Source: Allobosea sp. (GTDB taxonomy: Bacteria; Pseudomonadota; Alphaproteobacteria; Rhizobiales; Beijerinckiaceae). From it: a stretch of DNA of 64,000 nt. Location: contig NZ_JAFKFW010000004.1 of the NCBI RefSeq assembly GCF_017308015.1, positions 186,001 to 250,000 on the forward strand, given 5' to 3'. Every line of letters begins with the position of its first letter. The first letter of the stretch is position 1. Shown here piece after piece: positions 1 to 8,381 of the stretch. Below the pieces are notes generated by a model. It was not told the origin of the DNA, ran no database searches, and was given only the letters and a program-made list of their open reading frames with translations. The position numbers were made by a program, and so were the translations under genes.

Positions 1-62
1 TAGGAGACGGGCTCGATGCCGCAAAGCGATGCAAAGGGGACCTCGGCTCCGAAAATGTTCAT
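1..62 (-). CDS. Partial gene, possible PaaI-type thioesterase N-terminus
   Basis: Only the first 20 codons lie in the window, reading MNIFGAEVPFASLCGIEPVS on the minus strand. The ATG overlaps the stop of the 2-hydroxyacid dehydrogenase as ATGA, so the two are very probably translated as a coupled pair. The pattern of a short N-terminus followed by IPF/VPF-x-x-L-x-G-I/M-E resembles the start of PaaI-family hotdog thioesterases. That is a weak inference from 20 residues and other families are possible. Confidence 0.4.
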   Translation of the reverse strand, partial: MNIFGAEVPFASLCGIEPVS

Positions 63-1081
63 GTGGCTTCCTCGGGAGATGGGTGAGAGTTGAAAGGGGA
101 GGCCGAACGGCCCGAGATCTCGTCGCTCAAGCTTGCGATATTGGCGCCGATCGCCGTCCAGCGCCGGGTCAGCAGCGAGGCGGACCAGGTGGCGACGTGC
201 GGCGTCATGATGACGTTGGGCAGCTCATGAAAGGCTAGGCCGGAAGGGCGAGGATGCGGCGCATCGGGCGTCGGATAGTGCCACCAGACATCGAGAATGG
301 CGCCGGCGATCCTACGGGTCTTCAGAGCATCGAAGAGATCGGACTCCACCGTGATGGCCGCGCGCGCGGTGTTGATCAGGACCGCATCCGGTTTCATGTG
401 CGCCAGAGCCGTTCGATCGATCAGGCCCTGCGTCTGGGGCGTCAGTGGGCATGCGAGCAGAAGAAAATCGCTTCTCGCCAGGAGCACGGGAAGCTCATCC
501 GGCAGGAAGCTGGCATCCAGCTCGGCAGAAAGGGCGCGCCGCTTGCGGTTGAGTGTCTCGACCACCATGCCGAAAGCCTTGGCGCGCTTGGCCACCGCGG
601 TGCCGATCGTACCCATGCCGATGATGGAGAGCGTGCGCCCTTGCAGTTCCGGTCGAAGGGGCGCCCGGGCAGCCGATCCATGTGCCCAGCGCCCGGTACG
701 AAACGCCTGGTTCATGGAGCCGATGCCGACGCACCATTCCAGCATCGCCGCCATCACGAACTCGCTCGCGCCGGTTCCGTGCTCATGGAGCGTTCTGACG
801 CGACAGCCCGGGGGCAGGCGACTTCGGTCGATCAGATCGGCGCCGGCCGCCGGCACTTGCAGCAGTTTCAACCTGGGGGCGGGAGGGTGGGAGGCGTCGA
901 GGCACCGTGTCACCAGGACATCGGCCTCGGCATAGGCGGGAGCCACTGTTTCGTAGGAAGCGTCCGAGGGAAACTCCCGTATCTCGGCCGGTACGGACAG
1001 ATGGCTGCGCAGGATGCGAGCGGTTTCGGCGGGGTCGTGGTCGGACAGGCGCGCGACGTTGTGGATGACGACCTTCATCAA
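59..1081 (-). CDS. D-isomer-specific 2-hydroxyacid dehydrogenase family protein
   Basis: A 340-residue protein of the NAD-dependent D-2-hydroxyacid dehydrogenase family (usual length 310-340), which interconverts 2-oxo and 2-hydroxy acids. The dinucleotide-binding glycine motif GMGTIG is at residues 155-160, the catalytic Arg region INTAR at 236-240 and the catalytic His in TPHVA at 295. The Glu normally found in the DVFxxEP segment is not visible: the sequence is DVWWHYP, with Tyr at about 269, so activity may be altered. The start is ATG 1081, or the adjacent second Met. It is divergent from the ABC importer beginning at 1236, and its stop overlaps the next minus-strand gene, suggesting one catabolic unit with the transporter. 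The substrate is unknown. Confidence 0.86.
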   Translation of the reverse strand: MMKVVIHNVARLSDHDPAETARILRSHLSVPAEIREFPSDASYETVAPAYAEADVLVTRCLDASHPPAPRLKLLQVPAAGADLIDRSRLPPGCRVRTLHEHGTGASEFVMAAMLEWCVGIGSMNQAFRTGRWAHGSAARAPLRPELQGRTLSIIGMGTIGTAVAKRAKAFGMVVETLNRKRRALSAELDASFLPDELPVLLARSDFLLLACPLTPQTQGLIDRTALAHMKPDAVLINTARAAITVESDLFDALKTRRIAGAILDVWWHYPTPDAPHPRPSGLAFHELPNVIMTPHVATWSASLLTRRWTAIGANIASLSDEISGRSASPFNSHPSPEEAT

Positions 1082-1159
1082 GCTTCGGGGCGCTCGCCAA
1101 TGCTTGATCCATCGATGGTGCCAGAACCCGGCGGCGCTGGGCGGCGCCTCGAAATGCGG

Positions 1160-1187
1160 TTGACACTCATCGCAATTCTCGTAACCT
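1160..1187 (+). promoter_or_regulatory. Candidate sigma-70 promoter for the ABC importer
   Basis: TTGACA at 1160-1165 is followed after 16 bases by TAACCT at 1182-1187, about 48 bases before the start codon at 1236. A short dyad ATCG-CATTT-CGAT lies just downstream (about 1209-1221) and could be an operator. Similarity to a TATCGTATT stretch upstream of the IclR gene is suggestive only. Confidence 0.4.
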
Positions 1188-1235
1188 CTACGGACTACGA
1201 CTGTTTCTATCGCATTTCGATGATTGGATCAAGCC

Positions 1236-2306
1236 ATGTCGTACTCTCGTTTCGATGAATCAAGACGCCGCTTCCTCCTTAATGCCGGTACAGGAGCGGC
1301 CTCCCTCGCCCTCGCGCCGCTGGCCGGTTCGCGTGCTTTCGCGAACGAGCGGCTGACCGTTGCGGACGCGGGTGGTGAAATCACCCGAGCCAACGACCAG
1401 ACTCTCTACGAGCCCTTCCGGAAGGAAAGCGGCGTGGCGGTGACCGTGATCGCCCGCGAGCATGAGCCGATCAGCCAGGTGAAGGCTCTTGTGGAATCGA
1501 AGTCCTACATCTGGGACGTGGTTGCGCTGACGGCGCAGCAGGCCATGACCCTGGATGCCGAGAACCTTCTTGATCCGCTGGATTGGAACGATCCTCACAT
1601 GCAGGAGCTCATTCCGGCGGCCAAGCGGCCCAATTGGATGGCGCACTCCACCTATGCCGCGGTACTTGGCTACAATAAAACGAAGTTTGGCACGCAGGGG
1701 CCCCAATCCTGGGCCGATTTCTGGAACGTTGAAAAGTTTCCGGGGCGCCGCAGCCTGCGCAAGCATCCGATCGAGACGCTCGAGATGGCGCTGATGGCCG
1801 ATGGCGTGCCGCTCGACAAGATCTATCCCATCGACATGGACCGGGCATTCGCCAGCCTGGACAAGATCAAGCCGCATATCCACGTCTGGTGGACGGGTGG
1901 CGCGCAATCGACGCAGTTGCTGCAGAGCGGCGAGGTCGACATGATTCCTATCTGGAGCGCGCGCCTGCAGACCATCATCGATGGCGGCGCTGCGGCGGTC
2001 TCGGTCTGGAACCAGGGGATTTATGCAGCCGACGGCTGGGGTATCCCCAGGGGGACGCCACGAGCCAATGCCGCCCGGCGGATGATCAAGTACTTCGCCA
2101 GACCGGACCGGCAGGCCGCCCGCGCGTCCATGCTCGGCAACGGCCCGTCCAACTTGAAGGCATTCGACACGATCCCTGCCGATCGCGCAACGAAGCTGCC
2201 GACCTATCCCGACAACCTGAAAAAGATGCTCGCGACGAACGACGAATGGTGGTTCGCCAACCGCGAGAAGGCAATCGAGCGCTTCAATGCCTGGCTGATC
2301 ACCTGA
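1236..2306 (+). CDS. ABC transporter substrate-binding protein (PotD/PotF-like)
   Basis: A 356-residue periplasmic binding protein of the spermidine/putrescine type. The N-terminus carries a twin-arginine-like signal, SRRRFLLNAG, followed by an Ala-rich hydrophobic stretch ending near SRAFA, so export by Tat is likely. ATG 1236 is chosen over an in-frame TTG at 1224 because it places the signal peptide properly. The mature part has the usual bilobal family features, such as ESKSYIWDVVALT and a conserved NDEWWFANREKAIERFNAWL C-terminus. It is followed 26 bases later by the ATPase gene. The ligand cannot be read from the sequence; neighbouring MmgE/PrpD and hydroxyacid dehydrogenase genes hint at an organic acid or amine catabolite. 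Confidence 0.88.
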   Translation: MSYSRFDESRRRFLLNAGTGAASLALAPLAGSRAFANERLTVADAGGEITRANDQTLYEPFRKESGVAVTVIAREHEPISQVKALVESKSYIWDVVALTAQQAMTLDAENLLDPLDWNDPHMQELIPAAKRPNWMAHSTYAAVLGYNKTKFGTQGPQSWADFWNVEKFPGRRSLRKHPIETLEMALMADGVPLDKIYPIDMDRAFASLDKIKPHIHVWWTGGAQSTQLLQSGEVDMIPIWSARLQTIIDGGAAAVSVWNQGIYAADGWGIPRGTPRANAARRMIKYFARPDRQAARASMLGNGPSNLKAFDTIPADRATKLPTYPDNLKKMLATNDEWWFANREKAIERFNAWLIT

Positions 2307-2332
2307 AGCCCGATCCGGAGAATTGGGACCAA

Positions 2333-3475
2333 ATGAAAATGCAACAGGGGGAACTGCCGCATGCCAAGGCAATTCAAGCGCGGGACACGGCAGTGAAGCT
2401 CGATATACGCGGAATCTCAAAGAGATACGGTGCAGTCACGGCTATCGACAATGTTTCGGTTCAGGTCCGTGATGGCGAGTTTCTGACCCTGTTGGGACCT
2501 TCGGGTTCAGGCAAGACCACGCTCCTGACGGTGGTCGTCGGGCTGACCACGCCCGACGACGGCGAGGTGCGCATCGACGGCAAGGCGGCGACCTACGCGC
2601 CGCCACATGAGCGTGACATCGGCATGGTCTTCCAGAACTATGCCCTGTTTCCGCATCTTACCGTGTTCGAGAACATCGCATTCCCCTTGCGCATGCGCGG
2701 TCGGAGCAAGACCGCCATCGCCGCAGAGGTGAAGCGCGTCCTGGACATCGTCGAACTGGGGCATACGGCGGACCGTCTGCCCCGACAATTGTCCGGCGGG
2801 CAACAGCAACGCATCGCCCTGGCGCGCTGCATGGTCTATCAGCCGTCGATCATCGTGATGGACGAACCGCTGGGTGCGCTTGACAAGCGGCTGCGCGATA
2901 CGATGCAGGTCGAGATCAAGCGCCTGCATTCGCAATATGGCATCACAATTCTCTACGTGACGCATGACCAGGACGAGGCGTTGGCGCTCTCGGATCGGAT
3001 CTGCCTCATGCGCGACGGCGGCATCGAGCAGCTTGGCACGCCGCACGAGCTCTATTTCGAGCCGCGCACGGTATTCGCTGCGAATTTCATCGGCGATTCC
3101 AACGTTTTTCACGGCAAGGTGCGAACGGTGTCGGGCGATTCCGTCGTGCTGGAGGTGGCGGGTGGATTGCTGATCGAAACCGGGGCCCCGAAGGCGCCGG
3201 TCTCGGCCGGCGATCCGATCTGCGTCATGGTTCGCCCGGAACATGTCCGCTTGATGGATGGCGGCGCCGACGGTTGCAACCGGTTCACCGGACATGTGGA
3301 GAGCAAGCTTTTTGCAGGCAGCATGATGAAGGTGTTCTGCCGCAGCGTCGGCGGCATCGGGCTGCAGGCCAAGCTGGCGGCGGCGCGGGACGGCCGCTCG
3401 CTGGACAGTGCGCGGCTCGCTCTCGGCTGGAATCGCGAAGACGTGGTCATTCTGGAAGAGGGCTCCGCGTCGTGA
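2333..3475 (+). CDS. ABC transporter ATP-binding protein (PotA-like)
   Basis: A 380-residue ATPase of the PotA/FbpC class, on the cytoplasmic side of the importer. Walker A GPSGSGKTT is at residues 55-63, the Q-loop at VFQNYALFPHLTV (98-110), the signature LSGGQQQR at 152-159, Walker B IIVMDEP at 172-178 and the switch His in THDQDEA. A TOBE-type C-terminal regulatory domain follows (about 250-380). ATG 2333 starts the protein; upstream in-frame codons overlap the binding-protein gene and are not needed. The stop TGA overlaps the GTG of the permease gene, so the two are translationally coupled. Confidence 0.92.
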   Translation: MKMQQGELPHAKAIQARDTAVKLDIRGISKRYGAVTAIDNVSVQVRDGEFLTLLGPSGSGKTTLLTVVVGLTTPDDGEVRIDGKAATYAPPHERDIGMVFQNYALFPHLTVFENIAFPLRMRGRSKTAIAAEVKRVLDIVELGHTADRLPRQLSGGQQQRIALARCMVYQPSIIVMDEPLGALDKRLRDTMQVEIKRLHSQYGITILYVTHDQDEALALSDRICLMRDGGIEQLGTPHELYFEPRTVFAANFIGDSNVFHGKVRTVSGDSVVLEVAGGLLIETGAPKAPVSAGDPICVMVRPEHVRLMDGGADGCNRFTGHVESKLFAGSMMKVFCRSVGGIGLQAKLAAARDGRSLDSARLALGWNREDVVILEEGSAS

Positions 3476-5280
3476 CCGAAGTTCCTGCCAGCCCATCTCT
3501 GACGCAGGCCCGGCCCCGCTCGCGCAGGCCGCTGATGTGGTTGCTGCCCCTGCTGCCGGCGGTCTGCTTCCTGGCGCTGTTCTTCGTCTACCCGGTTGGC
3601 GACCTGCTGTTCTTGAGTTTCAAGGACAAGGCCGACGCATTCAGCCTCGATCAGTACAGGTCGATCTACAACAGCCCCGTCTATACCAACGTGCTGCTCA
3701 TCACGCTGAAGATTTCGCTGATGATCACGGCGTTCTGCATCGTTCTGGGCTATCCGGTCGCCTATCTGCTGGCGAATTCCGATCCGAAGACGCGCGCGCG
3801 TCTGGTGATCTGGGTCCTGATGCCGTTCTGGACGAGCTTCCTGGTGCGTGCCTTCGCCTGGATGATCCTGCTCGGCAATAACGGCCCGCTGACCAACGCG
3901 GTCAACATGCTGGGCTCCGGTCCGCCGATCAAGCTGCTCTACAACCTCACGGGCGTGATGATCGGCACCGTGCAGGCCCTGTTGCCGCTTGCCATCCTGG
4001 TCATGATGGCGGCGATGCAGAACATCGATGCGAACCTCACCCGCGCAGCCTCGACCATGGGCGCCCGCGGCGGCCAGGCATTCTGGCGAATCTATTTCCC
4101 GCTCTCGTTCCCCGGCGTTGCCGCAGCGGGGCTCCTGACCTTCATTACCGCGATCGGCTTCTTCATCACGCCCGCATTGCTGGGCGGGCCGCGCGAGACG
4201 ATGATCGCGCAAATCATCCTCGTGCAGGTCCAGGAACTGCTCAACTGGCGTTTTGCCGGTGCCCTGTCGCTGCTGCTGCTCATTCTCGCGTTCGTCGTGT
4301 TCATCCTCTACGACCGCGCGACGGGCTTGTCCTCGCAGGCCAAGCTCGTGCAGACGGGCGCCGTCACCAAGCCCCCCAGCCACTGGACCAGGCTCGGCAA
4401 TGCCGCTTCGCTCGTGGTTCTGGGTGGTCTCGGGGCGGGCTGCGATCTGATCGAGCGTCTTTGGGAACGGGTCATGCCGCGGCGCAAGGGCAGGCCGCGA
4501 GCTCACGCGTCCGGGCCGTTGCGGATCGTGGTCACGATGATCCTTGTCTTCCTCGTCGCTCCGGCACTGATCGTCGTGCCCGTCTCGTTCACGGCTGGAA
4601 CTTTCATCGAGTTTCCACCGCGCGGACTGTCCCTGCGCTGGTACGAGACCTATCTGGGCTCGTCGGTCTGGGTGAATGCGACGCTGGTATCCTTCGCCGT
4701 GGCCTTCGTGACCGGCCTGGCAGCGACGATCCTGGGGACGGCGGCTGCGTTCGTGTTCATCCGGCGTGAGTTTTTCGGCAAGCGCGCCCTCGTGGCGATG
4801 TTCATCGCGCCGCTGGTCATTCCGCGCATCATCATCGCCGTGGCGATGTTCTATCTCTTCGCGCGGCTCGGCCTCATCGGCTCGATCGTCGCGCTGGTGA
4901 TCGGACATACGGTCCTGGCGCTGCCCTTCGTCGTCGTCACCGTCATGACGGTGCTGAAGACACATGACGAGCGCTACGACCAGGCGGCGTTGACACTGGG
5001 CGCCACTCCCTTCCGGGCGCTGCTTCATATCACGCTGCCGTTGATCCAGTCGGGGATCATCGCCGCCTTCCTGTTCGCGTTCGTGACGTCGTTCGACGAG
5101 CTGACCGTCGCCCTCTTCATCAGCGCGGGAACGGTGACGACACTTCCCAAGATGATGTGGAGCGATCTGATCCTGCAGATGAACCCGACACTTGCGGCGG
5201 TTTCCACGGTGATCCTGGTGATTGCGACGGTGATCGTGCTGGCGGCCGAGGCGATCAAGCGCCGGAGCCCCGCCACCTGA
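3472..5280 (+). CDS. Fused double ABC permease (PotB-PotC type)
   Basis: A 602-residue inner-membrane permease carrying two complete transmembrane domains in one chain. The first half (about 20-290) ends in an EAA-type loop, LTRAASTMGARGGQAFWRI. The second half (about 340-600) has its own EAA loop, YDQAALTLGATPFRALLHI, joined by a basic linker around LWERVMPRRKGRPRAH. In most polyamine-type systems these are two proteins, PotB and PotC, so this is a fusion. GTG 3472 overlaps the ATPase stop (GTGA). Together with the preceding two genes it makes a complete binding-protein-dependent importer. Confidence 0.9.
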   Translation: MTEVPASPSLTQARPRSRRPLMWLLPLLPAVCFLALFFVYPVGDLLFLSFKDKADAFSLDQYRSIYNSPVYTNVLLITLKISLMITAFCIVLGYPVAYLLANSDPKTRARLVIWVLMPFWTSFLVRAFAWMILLGNNGPLTNAVNMLGSGPPIKLLYNLTGVMIGTVQALLPLAILVMMAAMQNIDANLTRAASTMGARGGQAFWRIYFPLSFPGVAAAGLLTFITAIGFFITPALLGGPRETMIAQIILVQVQELLNWRFAGALSLLLLILAFVVFILYDRATGLSSQAKLVQTGAVTKPPSHWTRLGNAASLVVLGGLGAGCDLIERLWERVMPRRKGRPRAHASGPLRIVVTMILVFLVAPALIVVPVSFTAGTFIEFPPRGLSLRWYETYLGSSVWVNATLVSFAVAFVTGLAATILGTAAAFVFIRREFFGKRALVAMFIAPLVIPRIIIAVAMFYLFARLGLIGSIVALVIGHTVLALPFVVVTVMTVLKTHDERYDQAALTLGATPFRALLHITLPLIQSGIIAAFLFAFVTSFDELTVALFISAGTVTTLPKMMWSDLILQMNPTLAAVSTVILVIATVIVLAAEAIKRRSPAT

Positions 5281-5337
5281 CGCGGCTGAAGGACGGGCGG
5301 GCCACGGCGGCTCCGCCCGGATGGCTGGGAGTGACGC

Positions 5338-6810
5338 ATGACGAACGAACTTCCCCTGCGTGCGAGCGATACCGCAGCGCTTGCATCCTATTTTTCCGGC
5401 CTGCCGTTCGAAGCCATTCCGAACGATGTGCTCGATGAGACGCGGCTGGTCATCCTCGACACTCTCGGCTGCGTGATCGCGGCGAGAGGCACGGAGATCG
5501 GGCCGGTAACCGCGTCTCTGGCCGAATGCCTGGGTGCCGGTGAACTGGGCGAGGCCTATGCTGTCGCGCGGCTCGCCAACGCGATGGACCTGGACGAGGG
5601 GACGCCGTCAGGTTCTCATTTCGGGTGCGGCGCCATCGGGGCGGCGCTTGCCCTAGCCCGCCGTCCGGGCACTCTGGGGCGGGAATTCCTGGCCTCCGTC
5701 GCAATCGGCTACGAGATAGGCGGTCGAATCTCGGAGGCGATCGGGCCTTATTTCAAGACCAGCGCGGGAGCGGCGAAATCATTCGCCGATGTGTGGGGTG
5801 TAGCAACGCCGGTCGTCTTTGCGGCCGTCGGCGCAGCCTGCCGTTCGCTGAGACATGACGCAGCAATGACGGCCCAGGCTTACGGCTCGGCCGGTTCGGC
5901 GACACCGGTGCCGATCGGTGCGAAATGGGCTGGCGAGACGGATTTGCCCAATACGAAATATTGCGATGCCGGCTGGTGCGCGCTGGTCGGCGTCTTCGGG
6001 GCGCGTTCCGCCATGCTCGGCTCGAGCAGCCTCGGCGGGATTCTGGATGGCCGGAACGGCCTGCTCGCCATGGTCGCTGCGCAAAACCCGCGCCCCGAGA
6101 TCCTCACGGCCGATCTCGGTAGCCGCTGGCGGATCAGACAGGTCCTGTACAAGAAATGGCCGTGCTGCCGGTGGATTCATTACCCCCTCACCGCCCTGGC
6201 CGGCCTCGTCGAAACGTTCAAGCTGACAGCCGATGAGATCGAGGAGGTGGTCGCGGGCGTGGGCTTTGCGGCGACGTCCGCACGCTTCGCCAACCAGCAG
6301 CCAGACAGCTTTACCAAATTCCAGTTCAGTATTCCCCATGCGGTGGCCATGCTGCTGCTCGACGTTCCGCCGGGGCCCGCCTGGCTTTGCCGCGACCTTG
6401 CCCGGCATCCGCGCGTGCGCGAGTTGCGGTCCAAAGTGCGGGTCGTCGAACATCACACACCCTGGCAGTTTCCCGATTTTCGCGATGGCGCGGCGGATGC
6501 CATTCGCCGGATGTCGAGCGGCGTCCATCTGGCGGCGAGGGGGCGGCGCTTCGTCGCCGAAACGGATTTCGCGTTCGGCGATTCCTACAGCGAGCTGAAA
6601 TGGGGCAAGGAGGAGGTGATCGCGAAATTCCGGTCCCTCGTCGCCGCGGACCAGGCGGACCGAATCATCGATGCATTGTGGAACCTGGATGCTCCCGGTG
6701 CCCTTGCCGATTTGCTGGACGCATTCGACCTGGCCCGGCCGGGCGCCTCTCCGGGCGCCTCGCAGCTTTCGTCGAGAACGACGGAGGTGCTGATCAGGAC
6801 CTTCGCGTGA
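5338..6810 (+). CDS. MmgE/PrpD family protein
   Basis: A 490-residue protein of the MmgE/PrpD superfamily, whose known members include 2-methylcitrate dehydratase and aconitate decarboxylase-like enzymes. Typical features are the N-terminal helical segment VILDTLGCVIAARG, NAMDLDEGTPSGSHFG, FADVWGVATPVVFAAVGAAC and the conserved KKWPCCRWIHYPLTAL segment. ATG 5338 follows GGGAG at a good distance. It lies 57 bases after the permease gene, probably in the same transcript, so it likely acts on the transported compound or a derivative. The exact reaction is unknown; family membership is secure. Confidence 0.86.
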   Translation: MTNELPLRASDTAALASYFSGLPFEAIPNDVLDETRLVILDTLGCVIAARGTEIGPVTASLAECLGAGELGEAYAVARLANAMDLDEGTPSGSHFGCGAIGAALALARRPGTLGREFLASVAIGYEIGGRISEAIGPYFKTSAGAAKSFADVWGVATPVVFAAVGAACRSLRHDAAMTAQAYGSAGSATPVPIGAKWAGETDLPNTKYCDAGWCALVGVFGARSAMLGSSSLGGILDGRNGLLAMVAAQNPRPEILTADLGSRWRIRQVLYKKWPCCRWIHYPLTALAGLVETFKLTADEIEEVVAGVGFAATSARFANQQPDSFTKFQFSIPHAVAMLLLDVPPGPAWLCRDLARHPRVRELRSKVRVVEHHTPWQFPDFRDGAADAIRRMSSGVHLAARGRRFVAETDFAFGDSYSELKWGKEEVIAKFRSLVAADQADRIIDALWNLDAPGALADLLDAFDLARPGASPGASQLSSRTTEVLIRTFA

Positions 6811-6929
6811 AAACCGAAGCTGAGCCAGCCTGGTAAGCGACCAGCCGCCCTGCAGCTTTTGACTTCGCGCGCGAGACAGGCCAATCGAAGGCGTATCGTA
6901 TTGACGTTGAACAATCGGACGCATTCAGA

Positions 6930-7709
6930 ATGAAGGTCACTTCGCCCGATCGCAATTCATCGCTGTTTGTCGGCTCCGTCGCGAAGGCGTTTCGTATTCT
7001 CGCGGCCTTCGATATGGGGCAGCGCGCTCTTCCATTGGTTCAGATCGCCGCGCTTTCGGACCTTGATGTCAGTGCCGCGCAGCGGGCGGTGTATACGCTG
7101 GTTGCTCTGGGATATCTGCGCAAGGACGCAAGCACCCGGCTTTACAGCTTGACGCCCAAAATCCTCAACCTGGGTACCAGCTATCTGCGGGCAGAGGGGC
7201 TGGCCGGCCGGGCGACACCCTATATTCGCAAGGCAAATGAAGAGGCTGTTGAAACGATCAGCCTACTGGAGCTCGAGGGCACGGACGTCATCCATGTCAT
7301 CCGCTATGGTGCGCCGGGATCGATCAACGTGCGCATTCTGATGGGGTCGCGCAGCCCGGCCTATACCCAGGCGGGAGGGCGGGCGATCCTGACCTTCATG
7401 CCTGCGGATGCGGCGGCAGCCCGCATCGATGAAATCCGCTATGAGCCGCTAACCAAGTTCACGGTCAAGAGCCGTGAAGATCTGGAAGCCCATCTCGCTC
7501 AGATCAAGGCGGATGGTTATGCGATCGTCGAACAGGAGCACTCCATCGACGAGGTGAGTTTGGCCGCACCGATCTTTGCCCCGAACGGAACCGCGATCGC
7601 TTCGGTCAGCTTTCAGGTGCCGGTGAGCCGATGGGCGGAGCCCCGGCACCAACAGAGGCTCATCCGTATCGTCCTGGACACCGCGAACGCCATTTCGGCG
7701 CAGACATGA
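6930..7709 (+). CDS. IclR family transcriptional regulator
   Basis: A 259-residue regulator with an N-terminal winged helix (about 12-75, SLFVGSVAKAFRILAAF through QIAALSDLDVSAAQRAVYTLVALGYLRKD) and a C-terminal IclR effector-binding domain (about 85-255, with SLLELEGTDVIHVIRY and the conserved A-x-T-x-x-G-R-A-like YTQAGGRAILTF). It is co-directional with the importer and MmgE/PrpD genes and 119 bases downstream, so it most likely controls this cluster in response to the substrate. Confidence 0.88.
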   Translation: MKVTSPDRNSSLFVGSVAKAFRILAAFDMGQRALPLVQIAALSDLDVSAAQRAVYTLVALGYLRKDASTRLYSLTPKILNLGTSYLRAEGLAGRATPYIRKANEEAVETISLLELEGTDVIHVIRYGAPGSINVRILMGSRSPAYTQAGGRAILTFMPADAAAARIDEIRYEPLTKFTVKSREDLEAHLAQIKADGYAIVEQEHSIDEVSLAAPIFAPNGTAIASVSFQVPVSRWAEPRHQQRLIRIVLDTANAISAQT

Positions 7710-7781
7710 GAGTTTATCGCGAGTTTCACCGAAGTCGGGCTGCGATGGTTCTGCCCTATGCCAACAGTCGCCGTTTCTGAC

Positions 7782-8103
7782 TGAACCGCTCCTGGTTTCC
7801 CGGAGGCCATTTCGTTGGGGTTACGCCGCCATGGCTGGCTCGCTGAGCAGGGCGTAGTAGCGTTCCTCGGCCTCGGCCGGCGGGATATTGCCGATAGGCC
7901 CCAGCAGCCCGCGATGGTTGAACCAGTCCACTCATGTCAGCGTTGCGAACGCGACGGCCTCGGTGCTCCACCAGGATCCGCGGCGGTGGATCAGCTCTGC
8001 CTTGTCGAGTCCGTCGATCATCTCGGGAGGAGCATTGTCGTCTTGCTCGCCGCGGCGCCGCCTTCTCAGGAGTTGCAGCTTCCGACAAACCCGGGACCGT
8101 TCA
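7782..8103 (-). mobile_element. Internally deleted IS3-family element (322 bp)
   Basis: Terminal inverted repeats are visible. Reading inward, the plus strand at 7782 begins TGAACCGCTCCTGGTTTCCC and the minus strand from 8103 begins TGAACGGTCCCGGGTTTGTC; about 19 of 27 positions match over the full repeat. Between them only the C-terminal end of an IS3 (IS51/IS407-like) transposase remains, on the minus strand. The left end, all of OrfA and most of OrfB are gone, leaving a MITE-like relic. No clear target-site duplication was found in the flanking bases. Confidence 0.72.
7828..8028 (-). pseudogene. IS3-family transposase C-terminal remnant
   Basis: The minus strand encodes DNAPPEMIDGLDKAELIHRR, then a segment ending ATLT, an in-frame TGA (about 7936-7938) where family members have Trp, then VDWFNHRGLLGPIGNIPPAE and AEERYYALLSEPAMAA with a normal stop. 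This matches the C-terminus of IS3-family OrfB (consensus DNALAE-x-NGLYKAE...WVDWFNHRRLLEPIGNIPPAEAE). The catalytic DDE region is absent and the internal stop confirms that it is dead. Confidence 0.78.
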
Positions 8104-8381
8104 CCAGACCCGGTCCTTCGATTCTGTTTCATCCGCGCTCTCGCATGGCTTCGATGATCCAGAAAACCTCCCTCCGCAAAACTCCTAGACGATCTCAAAG
8201 GCGCTGACGTCAGGCAGGCTGTCCTTGAAAACTTCCGTGACGCTGTCCATAGACCTGCCAAGTCGTTCGGGAAGGCTGTATTCTCGATGCGATCGTCCAG
8301 AACCGATTGCTGCCATCGCTTCAGGATGCACCGAATTCCCCGCGTTCAACGTGACCGGATCAGGCATTTCTCCAGGACATC
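8104..8381. other. Intergenic stretch without a recognisable gene
   Basis: The 278 bases between the IS remnant and the glutamate-synthase-like gene contain only short open frames of about 60-80 codons with no recognisable motif on either strand. A minus-strand frame (8185-8367) has neither a convincing ribosome binding site nor a family signature. It may be remnant accessory DNA. Confidence 0.4.

Noticed and set aside
3109-5028. A 640-codon minus-strand open frame opposite the permease
   Set aside because: The translation is low-complexity (Arg/Asp/His/Gln-rich) without motifs; the plus strand encodes a well-supported permease with two EAA loops.
8185-8367. A 60-codon minus-strand frame possibly resembling the end of a DNA methyltransferase (GNSV motif)
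   Set aside because: Only four residues match and the rest shows no similarity, so the resemblance is not supportable.
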